64,000 bases of DNA from Bradyrhizobium sp. C9 (GTDB taxonomy: Bacteria; Pseudomonadota; Alphaproteobacteria; Rhizobiales; Xanthobacteraceae), in the NCBI RefSeq assembly GCF_002532045.1, contig NZ_NWTG01000002.1, positions 62,001 to 126,000 on the forward strand, in the 5' to 3' direction. This document shows, in pieces, positions 52,203 to 60,533 of the stretch (positions are counted from its first letter, which is position 1; each line of letters opens with the position of its first letter). Both the position numbers and the translations under genes were made by a program. The notes beneath the pieces are model-generated. The model was not told the origin of the DNA, made no database searches, and saw only the letters and a list, made by a program, of their open reading frames with translations.

Positions 52203-52409
52203 TCAGTTCGCGCGACCGCGCTTGTGGTGTCGGTGCGCGGTCGGCTTGCGCGCAGGCCCAGCCGATCGGCTCGATGCCGCGGCCGCCGCGCGCTGCTCCT
52301 GCAAACGCGCATCATAGCCCGGCGAAGGTGTCACGGTCGGCGGCGCAGCGCGGACCGGGACGATGCCAAGCGCAACAAGCGTGAGCAGCATGATGCAGGA
52401 TCGTTTCAT
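52203..52409 (-). CDS. Small secreted basic hypothetical protein
   Basis: The 68-residue protein has a short signal peptide (MKRSCIMLLTLVALGIVPVRA) and an Ala/Pro/His/Arg-rich mature part ending KPTAHRHHKRGRAN. The strong GAGGAGGTGACATC box directly upstream fixes the start and argues that it is translated. It lies 22 bases upstream of the CAP gene on the same strand, so the two may be co-transcribed. No function known. Confidence 0.6.
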   Translation of the reverse strand: MKRSCIMLLTLVALGIVPVRAAPPTVTPSPGYDARLQEQRAAAAASSRSAGPARKPTAHRHHKRGRAN

Positions 52410-52465
52410 GATGTCACCTCCTCGGTTATCCGAACGCCGTGCCAGACGGTCGCCGGCGCTCGCGG

Positions 52466-53473
52466 TCAAAGGCCATCGCGGATCTGCTCCGGCGTCAGCC
52501 CCGGCGAACCCTTGCCGTCGGCCTCCGCCTTCCGGATCAGCGCGATGATACGTCTCGACAGCGGAACCTCGAGTCCACGGCGATCCGCGATCGCGGTGAT
52601 CACGCCTTGCAGATAGTCGATCTCGGTGCGGCGACCACGCTGCAGATCCTCCCACATCGAGGAGCGCGCTTCGGGATCGATCTTCATAGTGCGGCCGAGC
52701 AGCATGTCGAACAGCGCGTCAGGCAATCGCAACAATGCCGGCATCCAGCTCGAAGGCAGCGGGGTCGGCGACATCGGCACGATCCCTTCGGCGCGGATCG
52801 CGGCCAGACCCTCGGCCATCTGGTCGGCGAACAGTTGTCGCCAGCCGCGCTGCGCGAGCTGCTGCCGCAGCGGAATGTTGGACAGCGCATTGAGCGCGTT
52901 GTTGAGATTGACGATCAGCTTGCCCCACTGCACGCCGTCGATGTTGGAGGTCGCCTTCATCGCAAGGCCCGGAACCGAGAGCCGTTCCGCCGTGCCGGCA
53001 TCGTCTTGCGCGACCACGATGTCGCCCGAGGTCGAGCGATGGAAGCGGCCATCGCCGAGCGCGACCACGTTGAACGGCACCATGCCACCGAGCACCTTGC
53101 GGCCCGGCAGGCGATCGCGCAGCAGCGGCACATTGCCGACGCCATTTTGCAGGCTGATCACCGCGGCGTCAGTCGCGGCGTGGTGTGCGATCAATTCGGC
53201 GATCTCGGCCGTATCGGCGCTCTTCACCGTCACCAGCACCGTCTCGACGTCGCGCAGGATCGACGGATCGTCGGACAGAGTGAGCCGGTCCGCGGATACC
53301 ACCCGCTCCGAACCGTCGAAACTGCTGACCCGCAAGCCGTTGCCTGCGATCTCCTGGATCAGCCGCGGCCGCGCCAGCAGCGCGACGCGGCGGCCGGACG
53401 CAGCCAGCATGCCGCCGACGAAGCAACCGATGCTTCCGGCGCCCGCGATGCCGATCGGCCGGTCCGCGTTCAT
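52466..53473 (-). CDS. 2-dehydropantoate 2-reductase family protein
   Basis: The 335-residue protein has GIAGAGSIGCFVGGML (NADPH Rossmann motif, residue 8 on), SLQNGVGNVPLLRD, the hinge KLIVNLNNALNAL with the conserved Lys and Asn, and a C-terminal SMWEDLQRGRRTEIDYLQGVI with the catalytic-type Glu/Asp pattern of PanE. It is closer to true ketopantoate reductase than the paralogue at 35 kb. The expected reaction is NADPH reduction of ketopantoate to pantoate. The ATG replaces a 25-residue shadow extension. No pantothenate genes adjoin it. Confidence 0.85.
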   Translation of the reverse strand: MNADRPIGIAGAGSIGCFVGGMLAASGRRVALLARPRLIQEIAGNGLRVSSFDGSERVVSADRLTLSDDPSILRDVETVLVTVKSADTAEIAELIAHHAATDAAVISLQNGVGNVPLLRDRLPGRKVLGGMVPFNVVALGDGRFHRSTSGDIVVAQDDAGTAERLSVPGLAMKATSNIDGVQWGKLIVNLNNALNALSNIPLRQQLAQRGWRQLFADQMAEGLAAIRAEGIVPMSPTPLPSSWMPALLRLPDALFDMLLGRTMKIDPEARSSMWEDLQRGRRTEIDYLQGVITAIADRRGLEVPLSRRIIALIRKAEADGKGSPGLTPEQIRDGL

Positions 53474-53636
53474 CTGGCTAAACGTCCGTTCATGATGGCT
53501 CGATAGCAGACCTCGATAGCAGACCTGGGGTTGTCTGCCTATTTCCACGCGCCGCCGCCGCGGTGGCCCGCCTTGTAACCGTCATGGCCCGAAGCTATGT
53601 TTCCGGCTCGGGGCACGGTTGCGGCAGGAGACGATC

Positions 53637-54239
53637 ATGGGTTTACTCGACGTACTCAACGGCATGCAGAACGGCCCCCGCGGTCCAAGCGCGCCAAGCA
53701 CCCCATCCGACAGCTCGAGCGGCGGCGGAATGTCGCCGATGACGATGGCCATCCTGGCGTTGCTCGCCTGGAAGGCGGTCAAGCATTTCTCCGGCGGCCA
53801 GCCGAGCACAACCGCACCTCAGCCGACGCCGGCGCAAGCGCCGTCCCTCCCCGGCAACGTCACCGCGAGCCTGCCCGGCGGCGCCGGTGGCGGCGGGCTC
53901 GGTGATCTGCTCAAGGGCGGCCTCGGTGGCCTGCTCGCGGGCGGCGCAGCCGGCACCGTGCTCAGCGGCGGCCTCGGCGATCTGCTCAACCAGTTGCAGC
54001 AGAAGGGCCATGGCGACGCGGCCAATTCCTGGGTCAGCAATGGCCCCAACAAGCAGATCGCGCCCGGCGATCTCGCCAACGCGCTCGGCGCCGACCAGAT
54101 CGACTCGCTGGCGTCGCAGAGCGGCATGTCGCGCGACCAATTGCTGCAGGGCCTGAGCCAGTATCTGCCCGACGCGATCAACCATCTGACACCAGACGGC
54201 CGGCTGCCGAGCGGCGACGAGTTGAGCGGCCGGCTTTAG
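53637..54239 (+). CDS. YidB-family (DUF937) protein
   Basis: The 200-residue protein begins MGLLDVLNGMQNGP, has a Gly-rich hydrophobic central region (GGLGDLLKGGLGGLLAGGAAG) and a C-terminal HGDAANSWVSNGPNKQIAPGDLANALG, the core of the YidB/DUF937 family. A linker rich in Pro and Ala joins an N-terminal hydrophobic helix. The family's role is unknown. GGCAGGAG lies before the ATG. A GlsB-type membrane protein gene follows 32 bases downstream, probably in the same transcript. Confidence 0.82.
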   Translation: MGLLDVLNGMQNGPRGPSAPSTPSDSSSGGGMSPMTMAILALLAWKAVKHFSGGQPSTTAPQPTPAQAPSLPGNVTASLPGGAGGGGLGDLLKGGLGGLLAGGAAGTVLSGGLGDLLNQLQQKGHGDAANSWVSNGPNKQIAPGDLANALGADQIDSLASQSGMSRDQLLQGLSQYLPDAINHLTPDGRLPSGDELSGRL

Positions 54240-54271
54240 CGGCGGCGTTGATTCCATCTGAGGAGACAGTC

Positions 54272-54550
54272 ATGGGCGGCATCATCTGGGTCATCATCGT
54301 CGGCTTTGTCGCGGGGATCATCGCGCGATTCCTGTCACCGGGACCGAATAATCCGAGCGGCTTCATTCTCACCACCGTGCTCGGCATCGCCGGCGCGTTT
54401 CTCGCGACCTTCATCGGCCAGGCCATCGGCCACTATGGTCCTGAACAGGGTGCGGGCTTCATCACCGCCACGATCGGCGCGCTGGTGGTGCTGTTCATCT
54501 GGAACCGGCTGGTCGCAGCGCGCGTGATCCCCGACATCGGCAACAAGTAA
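54272..54550 (+). CDS. GlsB/YeaQ/YmgE-family membrane protein
   Basis: The 92-residue protein is three hydrophobic helices: GGIIWVIIVGFVAGIIARF, FILTTVLGIAGAFLATFIG and FITATIGALVVLFIWN. The GxxPGPNNPSGF turn after helix 1 is typical of the transglycosylase-associated (GlsB/YeaQ) family, a small inner-membrane protein linked to stress responses. TCTGAGGAGACAGTC precedes the ATG. Downstream is a strong terminator. Function beyond the family name is unknown. Confidence 0.9.
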   Translation: MGGIIWVIIVGFVAGIIARFLSPGPNNPSGFILTTVLGIAGAFLATFIGQAIGHYGPEQGAGFITATIGALVVLFIWNRLVAARVIPDIGNK

Positions 54551-54572
54551 CGGCGAACGCTCGTTCAAAATC

Positions 54573-54601
54573 AAAATGCCCGAGCTTAGCCCGGGCATTT
54601 T
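54573..54601. terminator. Rho-independent terminator (bidirectional)
   Basis: AAAATGCCCG and CGGGCATTTT form a perfect 10-bp stem around a nine-base loop, with A- and T-runs on both sides. It lies 22 bases after the GlsB-family stop and also downstream of the SDR gene on the other strand, so it can end both transcripts. Confidence 0.9.
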
Positions 54602-54636
54602 CGTTTCTGCAAACACTGACGACGTGGATGGCTGCG

Positions 54637-55419
54637 TCACTGAATGAGATGCATGCCGGCGTCCATGCGGACGAATTCGCCGGTCATGTTGCTCGACGCC
54701 GGGCTTGCCAGGAAGCAGACGAGATTGGCGATGTCTTCGGCCGTTGACGCGACCTTGAGCGGCACGCGCGCGACCACGGCATCACGCACCTGCTTGGCGC
54801 CCGCCTCGCCGCGGCCCTTGGTGAACCAGGGCGTATCGATATAGCCCGGACACACCGTGTTGACCCGGATCAAGGGCGCCAGCGCGCGCGCCAGCGACTG
54901 CGTCATGGTATTGAGCGCGCCCTTGCTCGCCGCATAGGCGACCGACGACCCGCCACCGGAAATGCCGGCGACCGAGGAGACGTTGACCACGGCCGAGGGA
55001 CGGCCGGAAGCCTTTGCGCCGGCCTCGAGCAGCGCGCGCGCGGCACGGACCATCTGGAACGGACCGATGGTGTTGACGGCATAAATGCGCTGGAAATCTT
55101 CTGCGGTCAGGCCGTCGAGATCATGATGCGGGACATGCTTGGTGGTGCCGGCATTATTGACCAGCACGTCGAGGCGGCCCCAGCCCTGCGCGGCCGCTGC
55201 GATCTTCTTGCAATCCTCATCGCGCGAGACGTCGCCCTGCACCACCAGCACCTCGGCGCCCTGCTTGCGGCAGGCTTCCGCGGTCGCCTCCGCTTCCGCC
55301 TTGCTGTTGGAATAGTTGATGATGAGGCGCGCGCCCTGCGTGGCGAGGATTTGCGCGGTGGCGGCACCGAGGCCCGATGCCGATCCCGTCACGATCGCGC
55401 ACAAACCATCCTTGGACAT
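54637..55419 (-). CDS. SDR family oxidoreductase (3-oxoacyl-reductase/3-hydroxyacyl-CoA dehydrogenase-like)
   Basis: The 260-residue protein has TGSASGLG (11-18), NNAGTTKH, the catalytic Ser in NVSSVAGISGG and YAASKGALN (Tyr-Lys). SNSKAEAEA after the second strand suggests NADP binding. It would reduce or oxidise a hydroxyl/keto pair; a beta-hydroxyacyl step is plausible because acyl-CoA dehydrogenase genes follow in the cluster. The ATG was chosen at MSKDG with AAGGAAA about 9 bases upstream. It is transcribed away from the lactonase gene on the same strand. Confidence 0.85.
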   Translation of the reverse strand: MSKDGLCAIVTGSASGLGAATAQILATQGARLIINYSNSKAEAEATAEACRKQGAEVLVVQGDVSRDEDCKKIAAAAQGWGRLDVLVNNAGTTKHVPHHDLDGLTAEDFQRIYAVNTIGPFQMVRAARALLEAGAKASGRPSAVVNVSSVAGISGGGSSVAYAASKGALNTMTQSLARALAPLIRVNTVCPGYIDTPWFTKGRGEAGAKQVRDAVVARVPLKVASTAEDIANLVCFLASPASSNMTGEFVRMDAGMHLIQ

Positions 55420-55523
55420 CTGCATTTTCCTTGTTGTTGTGAGCCAGATGAACTCCGGCGGCGACATACCATATCGCGCGGGATGCCATCTGCAAGCCGC
55501 GCCAAAGCCTCAGGCGCGGGTCC

Positions 55524-56285
55524 TCACGTATATGCGTTCAGGCCCTTCTGCAGGCTGGCCCACTGTGCCTCGTCATGCCCGCAAATGATCTTGACGCCGG
55601 ATGCCTCGAGCCTGGCGATCTCGTCGAGCGAGTTCAGGAACTGGTCGACATTGAGGCTGTTGCGCGGTGAGGTCCGCTGATCGAGATTGGCGCGCACGCT
55701 GAGCGAGTCGGACGCCAGGAGATATTCGCCGCTCTGATCCAGCTTGACGAGCGCGCCGGTCGTCCCCTTAGAATGTCCCGGCAGCGGGACCAGCGTCAAT
55801 TTGCCGTCGCCGAACACGTCCATCTGCCGGTCGAAGATTTCCATCTTCAGCGGATGATCCCAGTCCGCCTTGATGTATCCGCGATCGAACGCGTTGTCGG
55901 CATTCGCGGCCTCGATCTCGAGCGCATGGACGAAGATCGTCGCCTTCTTGAAGAAGGCGTTGCAGCCGCAATGATCGGTGTGCAGGTGAGAGCAGATCAC
56001 CACGTCGATGTCGTCGGGACCAAGGCCAACGGCCTTCAGGCTCGTCAGCACATGATCGTCGGCCGGCATGATCGGCTGCATGTATTTGGCCAGCGTGCCG
56101 AGCCGCCCTTCGGGATCGGTCGCGACATCGGGATGGCATCCGGTGTCGAACAGCACATTGCCTTGCGTGTGCCGCAACAGCACGCAGGCGACCGGCAGAT
56201 CGATCATCTCGCCGCGCTCAGCATCAGGCAGATAGGTCCGCCTCGACATCCGCAGACGTCCGCCCGACAGCATATGCATCTTCAT
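55524..56285 (-). CDS. Metallo-beta-lactamase-fold hydrolase (AHL lactonase family)
   Basis: The 253-residue protein has the zinc signature HLHTDHCG (HxHxDH), VLFDTGCHPD at the front, a further His in PLPGHSKGT and an Asp in LASDS. This matches the N-acyl-homoserine lactonase (AttM/AiiB) group. It opens a lactone ring with two Zn ions. In this cluster a pathway lactone is as likely as a quorum signal. It starts at ATG after AACGAGATG; the operator-like palindrome lies about 32 bases upstream. It is divergent from the acyl-CoA ligase gene. Confidence 0.87.
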   Translation of the reverse strand: MKMHMLSGGRLRMSRRTYLPDAERGEMIDLPVACVLLRHTQGNVLFDTGCHPDVATDPEGRLGTLAKYMQPIMPADDHVLTSLKAVGLGPDDIDVVICSHLHTDHCGCNAFFKKATIFVHALEIEAANADNAFDRGYIKADWDHPLKMEIFDRQMDVFGDGKLTLVPLPGHSKGTTGALVKLDQSGEYLLASDSLSVRANLDQRTSPRNSLNVDQFLNSLDEIARLEASGVKIICGHDEAQWASLQKGLNAYT

Positions 56286-56316
56286 CTCGTTACCTCCCGA
56301 TTGACTTCAAACTACA

Positions 56317-56339
56317 TATGAGTTTCTTAAAAACTCATA
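56317..56339. promoter_or_regulatory. Palindrome TATGAGTTT-N5-AAACTCATA, probable operator
   Basis: Nine-base perfect arms around CTTAA lie in the AT-rich gap between the divergent lactonase and ligase genes, with TTGACT (56301-56306) as a possible -35. Size and position fit an operator for one regulator of both directions. The IclR gene in the cluster is the nearest candidate. Confidence 0.6.
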
Positions 56340-56477
56340 ATCAATTTGACAGCACATTACTCGCCCTTATAGCTTCCGCGCAACGCCGCGATCGCGGCAA
56401 CGCGCTCAACGAAGCAGCTCTCCTGGACCGGCATCGTTGACATCGACCTGCGGCCGCCAGAGGGAAGCTTCGCCACG

Positions 56478-58106
56478 ATGTACACCGTGTTCAGCGTGTT
56501 CGCTGCGACTGCAGATGCGGCAGCGCGCAAACCCTTCCTCTGCATTCCCGCGCGCCCCGACCGCGGCTATTTTCCCGATGGCGTCGAACTGTCCTATGAC
56601 GAGATTGCGCGGCAGGTCTGCGCATTGCGCGAACACTACCGCGCTGCCGGCTTCGGGCATGGACACCGCGCCTGTCTGTTGCTGGAGAACCGGCCCGATT
56701 TCATCGTGCATTGGCTTGCGCTCAATGGTCTCGGCGTCTCGATCGTTCCGATCAACCCGGCCTATCGCGCGGCGGAGATCGCGTATCTCATCGCGCACGC
56801 CGAGCCCGACCTGATCGTCACGCTGCCCGACCAGAAGGAGTTGCAGAAGGCGCTGACCGGCACAGCACCCGTGCTCGAGGTGTCCGGCGACGATCTCGGC
56901 GCGAGCGTGACGCAGATTCCGCAAGCCCTGAGGCCGCCGCCGCGCGCCGGCGAGCCGGGAAGCCAGACCGAGGCCGCGCTGCTTTACACGTCAGGCACGA
57001 CGGCGCGTCCGAAGGGCTGCATCCTGACCAACGAATACGTGGTCTCGACCGGCCGCTGGTACGTCAGCCACGGCGGCGAAGCGACGTATCACGCCGGAAC
57101 GGAGCGCCTCTACAGCCCGCTGCCGCTGTTCCACATGGCCGGCCTGACGCTGACCCCGATCGCGATGATGCTGACCGGCGGCTGCCTGATCCTGCCGGAG
57201 CGTTTCAATGCGAAATCGGCCTGGCGCGACATCGTCTCCTGCCACGCAACCGTGCTGCACTATCTCGGCGTGATCGTCGCCGCCCTGCTGGCCCAGCCGG
57301 AGACGCCGGACGAGAAGGCCCATGCGCTGCGCTTCTCGATGGGCGTCGGCGCCAACCCCGAGCAGCGCGCGCGAGCCCGCGAGCGTTTCGGCATCCCCTT
57401 CGTCGAGGGCTGGGGCATGACGGAGACCGGACGCAGCCCCTTCAACACGGTCGAGCCGCGCCATCTCGAGACCAACACCATCGGCCGCAGCGTGCCCGGC
57501 CTCGAGATGACGATCCTCGATGCCGACGACAACGTGGTGGCGCCGGGCACGGTTGGCGAACTCTGCGTGCGCCATTCGGCAGCGACGCCGCGGCGCGGCT
57601 TCTTCTCCGGCTATCTGAAAGACCCCGAGGCCACCGAACAAGCCTGGCGCGGCGGCTGGTTTCACACCGGCGACAGCGCCTGGCAGCACGATGACGGCGC
57701 ATTCGTGTTCGTCGACCGCCTGAAGCACTTGGTGCGGCGCGCCGGCGAAAACATTTCGGCGGCGGAGATCGAGTCCGTTCTGACAACATCCGGCCTGGTC
57801 AAACAGGCGGCGGTCGTTGCCGCGCGCGATCCGATCCGCGACGAGGAGGTTGCGGCCTTCATCGCGATCAACGACGGCGCCGCCGCGTCGCGCGAGCTCG
57901 CGCAACAGATCTTCCATTTCTGCCGCGAGCGCCTCGCGCCGTTCAAGCTGCCGGCATGGATCGCGTTCGTCGGCGAACTGCCGCTGACCTCGACCAACAA
58001 GATCCAGAAGCACACGCTGCTCGGCCCGGACAAAGACCCGCTGTCGCATCCCGGGATGATCGACCTGCGGCAAGAAAAGACCAACGCCATAAGGCAATCG
58101 AACTAG
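56478..58106 (+). CDS. Acyl-CoA ligase (AMP-binding, class I)
   Basis: The 542-residue protein has YTSGTTARPKGC (near residue 170), the acidic GWGMTETGRSPFNT, WFHTGDSAW and the lysine motif STNKIQKHTL near the end. It resembles carnitine- or crotonobetaine-type and long-chain acid ligases. It activates a carboxylic acid with ATP and CoA for the beta-oxidation genes that follow. AGAGGGAAG lies before the ATG. The operator-like palindrome upstream suggests inducible control. A Liv-type binding protein gene follows 15 bases downstream. Confidence 0.87.
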   Translation: MYTVFSVFAATADAAARKPFLCIPARPDRGYFPDGVELSYDEIARQVCALREHYRAAGFGHGHRACLLLENRPDFIVHWLALNGLGVSIVPINPAYRAAEIAYLIAHAEPDLIVTLPDQKELQKALTGTAPVLEVSGDDLGASVTQIPQALRPPPRAGEPGSQTEAALLYTSGTTARPKGCILTNEYVVSTGRWYVSHGGEATYHAGTERLYSPLPLFHMAGLTLTPIAMMLTGGCLILPERFNAKSAWRDIVSCHATVLHYLGVIVAALLAQPETPDEKAHALRFSMGVGANPEQRARARERFGIPFVEGWGMTETGRSPFNTVEPRHLETNTIGRSVPGLEMTILDADDNVVAPGTVGELCVRHSAATPRRGFFSGYLKDPEATEQAWRGGWFHTGDSAWQHDDGAFVFVDRLKHLVRRAGENISAAEIESVLTTSGLVKQAAVVAARDPIRDEEVAAFIAINDGAAASRELAQQIFHFCRERLAPFKLPAWIAFVGELPLTSTNKIQKHTLLGPDKDPLSHPGMIDLRQEKTNAIRQSN

Positions 58107-58121
58107 AGGAAACCAGGGACA

Positions 58122-59339
58122 ATGACATCGAGTTACGGATGGCTCGCCGCGAGCGCTGCATTGCTGACCGCCACCTTCGCAGCCGCGCCATCCCACGCGC
58201 AGATCTCCGACGACATGGTGAAGATCGGCGTGCTGACCGATCAGGCCGGCCTCTATGCCGACGCCGCCGGCCCCGGCGCGGTCGAAGCGGTCCGGATGGC
58301 GATCGCGGATTTCGGCGGCAAGGTTTTGGGCAAGCCTATCGCGATGGTCGATGCCGACCATCAGAACAAGGCCGACATCGGTGCCGGCATCGCGCGGCGC
58401 TGGTACGAGCAGGAGAATGTCGACGTCATCGTTGATTTCGCCAATTCCGCCGTCGCCTTCGCCGTGCTCGAACTCACCAAGCAGAAGAACAAGGCGATGC
58501 TGGTGTCGTCGGCCGGCTCCTCCGATCTGACCGGGAAGGGCTGCTCGGTCAATTCGGTGCAGTGGACCTACAACACCTACGCACTCGCCAACAGCACGGT
58601 TCGGGCGCTGGCCAAGGAAGGCGCCAAGAGCTGGTACTTCGTCACGGTCGACTACGCTTTCGGCCACGCGTTGCGTAACGACGCGGCCAAGACCGTGGAG
58701 AAGGTCGGCGGCAGCATCGTCGGCGATGTGCGGCACCCGCTCAACAGCATGGATTTCTCGTCCTATCTGCTGCAGGCCCAAAGCTCGAAGGCGGACGTGA
58801 TCGCCTTCGCCAATACCGGCGGTGATCTCGCCAACTCGATCCGGCAGGCGCAGGAGTTCGGTCTGGCGCAGCAGCAGAAGCTCGCGGCCTTCCTGATGCA
58901 GACCAGCGACATCCACGCGATCGGTCTGCAGGCCGCCCAGGGGCTGCAGCTCGCGACCGCCTTCTATTGGGATCTCGACGACAAGACCCGCGATTTCGCC
59001 GCGCGGTTCATGGCCAAGACCAACAAGCGGCCGACCATGGTGCAGGCCGGGCTCTACTCGGCTGTGATGAACTATCTCAAGGCAGTCGAGAAGTCCGGCA
59101 CCGACGATGGCCCCAAGGTGATTGCGCAGATGAAGGACATGCCGATCGACGACTTCTTTGCCCGCAACGCCTTCCTGCGCGAAGACGGCCAGCTGATCCA
59201 CGACATGTATCTCGTGCAGGTGAAATCGCCGGCCGAATCCAAGGGCGCCTGGGACTACGAGAAGCTGGTTCAGGTCATCCCGGGCAAGGAGGCCTTTGCG
59301 ACGCCAGAGGAGAGCGCATGCCCGCTGCTGAAGAAATGA
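58122..59339 (+). CDS. Branched-chain-amino-acid-type ABC substrate-binding protein (LivJ-like)
   Basis: The 405-residue protein has a signal peptide (cleavage after PSHAQ, about residue 27) and the Peripla_BP_6 fold: IGVLTDQAGLYADAAGPGAVEAV, VDADHQNKADIGAGIARRW and SSAGSSDLTGKG. It should bind the cluster's substrate in the periplasm for a Liv-type ABC importer. Permease and ATPase genes are not in the window, so they must be elsewhere or shared. It is 15 bases after the ligase gene, in one probable operon. The natural ligand is unknown, perhaps an aromatic or cyclic acid as with other Liv-type proteins beside CoA ligases. Confidence 0.87.
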   Translation: MTSSYGWLAASAALLTATFAAAPSHAQISDDMVKIGVLTDQAGLYADAAGPGAVEAVRMAIADFGGKVLGKPIAMVDADHQNKADIGAGIARRWYEQENVDVIVDFANSAVAFAVLELTKQKNKAMLVSSAGSSDLTGKGCSVNSVQWTYNTYALANSTVRALAKEGAKSWYFVTVDYAFGHALRNDAAKTVEKVGGSIVGDVRHPLNSMDFSSYLLQAQSSKADVIAFANTGGDLANSIRQAQEFGLAQQQKLAAFLMQTSDIHAIGLQAAQGLQLATAFYWDLDDKTRDFAARFMAKTNKRPTMVQAGLYSAVMNYLKAVEKSGTDDGPKVIAQMKDMPIDDFFARNAFLREDGQLIHDMYLVQVKSPAESKGAWDYEKLVQVIPGKEAFATPEESACPLLKK

Positions 59340-59397
59340 GGCTCTTACAAATTCGCAAGACCACAGACAAGAAACCACAAGCAAGGCTGGATATCGC

Positions 59398-60531
59398 ATG
59401 ACCGAACTGCCGCTGCTCTTCACCCCGCTACAACTGCGCGATCTCGAACTGAAGAACCGGATCATGGTCTCGCCGATGGCGACCTATTCGGCGCAGGACG
59501 GGCGCGCGACCGATTGGCACACCGCCCATATCGGCAGGCTCGCCGCCGGCGGCGCCGGCCTCATGTTCGTCGAGCAGAGCTCGGTGAACATCCAGGGACG
59601 CATCACCCATGGCTGCCTCGGCATCTGGGATGATGCGCACATCGCGGATCATGCCGCGCTCGCCGCGCTGATCCACAGCTTCAACGCCAAGGCTGCGATC
59701 CAGATCGCGCATGGTGGCCGCAAGGGCTCATCGCAGCGGCCGTGGGAGGGCGGCAATCCGCTCGGTGAGGCCGACATCAAGGCCCGCAACGAAGGCCCGT
59801 GGCCGATCGCGGCCTCGAGCGGCATCCCGTTCGACGACGGCTGGCCCGCTCCGCAGATGCTGACGTCAGAGCAGATCGATGCCCTGGTCGACGACTACCG
59901 CCAGGCGTTTCGCCGGGCCAGGGCCGCCGGTTACGACGTCATCGAGCTGCACTGCGCACACGGCTACCTGATGCACTCGTTCCTGTCGCCGCTGGCCAAC
60001 AACCGCAACGACGAGTATGGCGGATCGCGCGAAAATCGCATGCGTCTGCCGCTGCGGATCGCTGCGATCATGCGCGAGGAGTGGCCCGACCACCTGCCGA
60101 CCTTCGTGCGCATCTCGTCGGTCGACGGCGTCGACATCGGCTGGGGAATCGAAGACTCCATCGCGTTCGCGACCGAGCTGAAGGCGATCGGGATCGACAT
60201 GGTCGACTGCTCGTCCGGCGGCATGAAGCTGCCGCGCGGCAATTCGCTGGTATCGCGCACCCCGGGCTTCCAGGTGCCGTTCGCCGAGCGCATCCAGAAG
60301 GAAGCCGGCATGCCGACGGTTGCGGTCGGGCTGATCCGCGAGCCGGACTACGCCGAAGCCATCTTGCGGGACGGCAAGGCGACGCTTATTGCACTCGGCC
60401 GCGAACTGCTGTGGAATCCGAACTGGCCCGCCCAGACGGCGCTCGCGCTCGGATGCGATCCCGAGTGGACGAGCTGGCCGGAGCAATATAGCTGGTGGCT
60501 GAAGCGGCGGGTGGCACAGCAGGGACGATAG
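59398..60531 (+). CDS. Old-yellow-enzyme-family NADH:flavin oxidoreductase (YqjM-like)
   Basis: The 377-residue FMN barrel protein begins LFTPLQLRDLELKNRIMVSPMATYSA, has IQIAHGGRKGSS, the substrate-binding ELHCAHGYLMHSFLSP, NRNDEYGGSRENRMR and AVGLIREPDYAE. The group includes YqjM-type ene-reductases and trimethylamine-type relatives. It probably reduces an activated double bond with NAD(P)H. A separate IclR gene starts 3 bases after its stop. It lies between the binding-protein and regulator genes, so it should act on the same compound. Confidence 0.87.
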   Translation: MTELPLLFTPLQLRDLELKNRIMVSPMATYSAQDGRATDWHTAHIGRLAAGGAGLMFVEQSSVNIQGRITHGCLGIWDDAHIADHAALAALIHSFNAKAAIQIAHGGRKGSSQRPWEGGNPLGEADIKARNEGPWPIAASSGIPFDDGWPAPQMLTSEQIDALVDDYRQAFRRARAAGYDVIELHCAHGYLMHSFLSPLANNRNDEYGGSRENRMRLPLRIAAIMREEWPDHLPTFVRISSVDGVDIGWGIEDSIAFATELKAIGIDMVDCSSGGMKLPRGNSLVSRTPGFQVPFAERIQKEAGMPTVAVGLIREPDYAEAILRDGKATLIALGRELLWNPNWPAQTALALGCDPEWTSWPEQYSWWLKRRVAQQGR

Positions 60532-60533
60532 GG

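Noticed and set aside
55524..56285. Lactonase as a quorum-quenching gene
   Set aside because: Sequence alone cannot separate acyl-homoserine lactones from pathway lactones; the surrounding catabolic genes make the second at least as likely, so no quorum role is claimed.
56991..59465. 824-codon open frame on the minus strand
   Set aside because: It lies antisense to the acyl-CoA ligase and Liv-type binding protein genes, which have clear motifs. The frame is low-complexity (Arg, Gly, Asp, His rich), as expected from a shadow frame in high-GC DNA.
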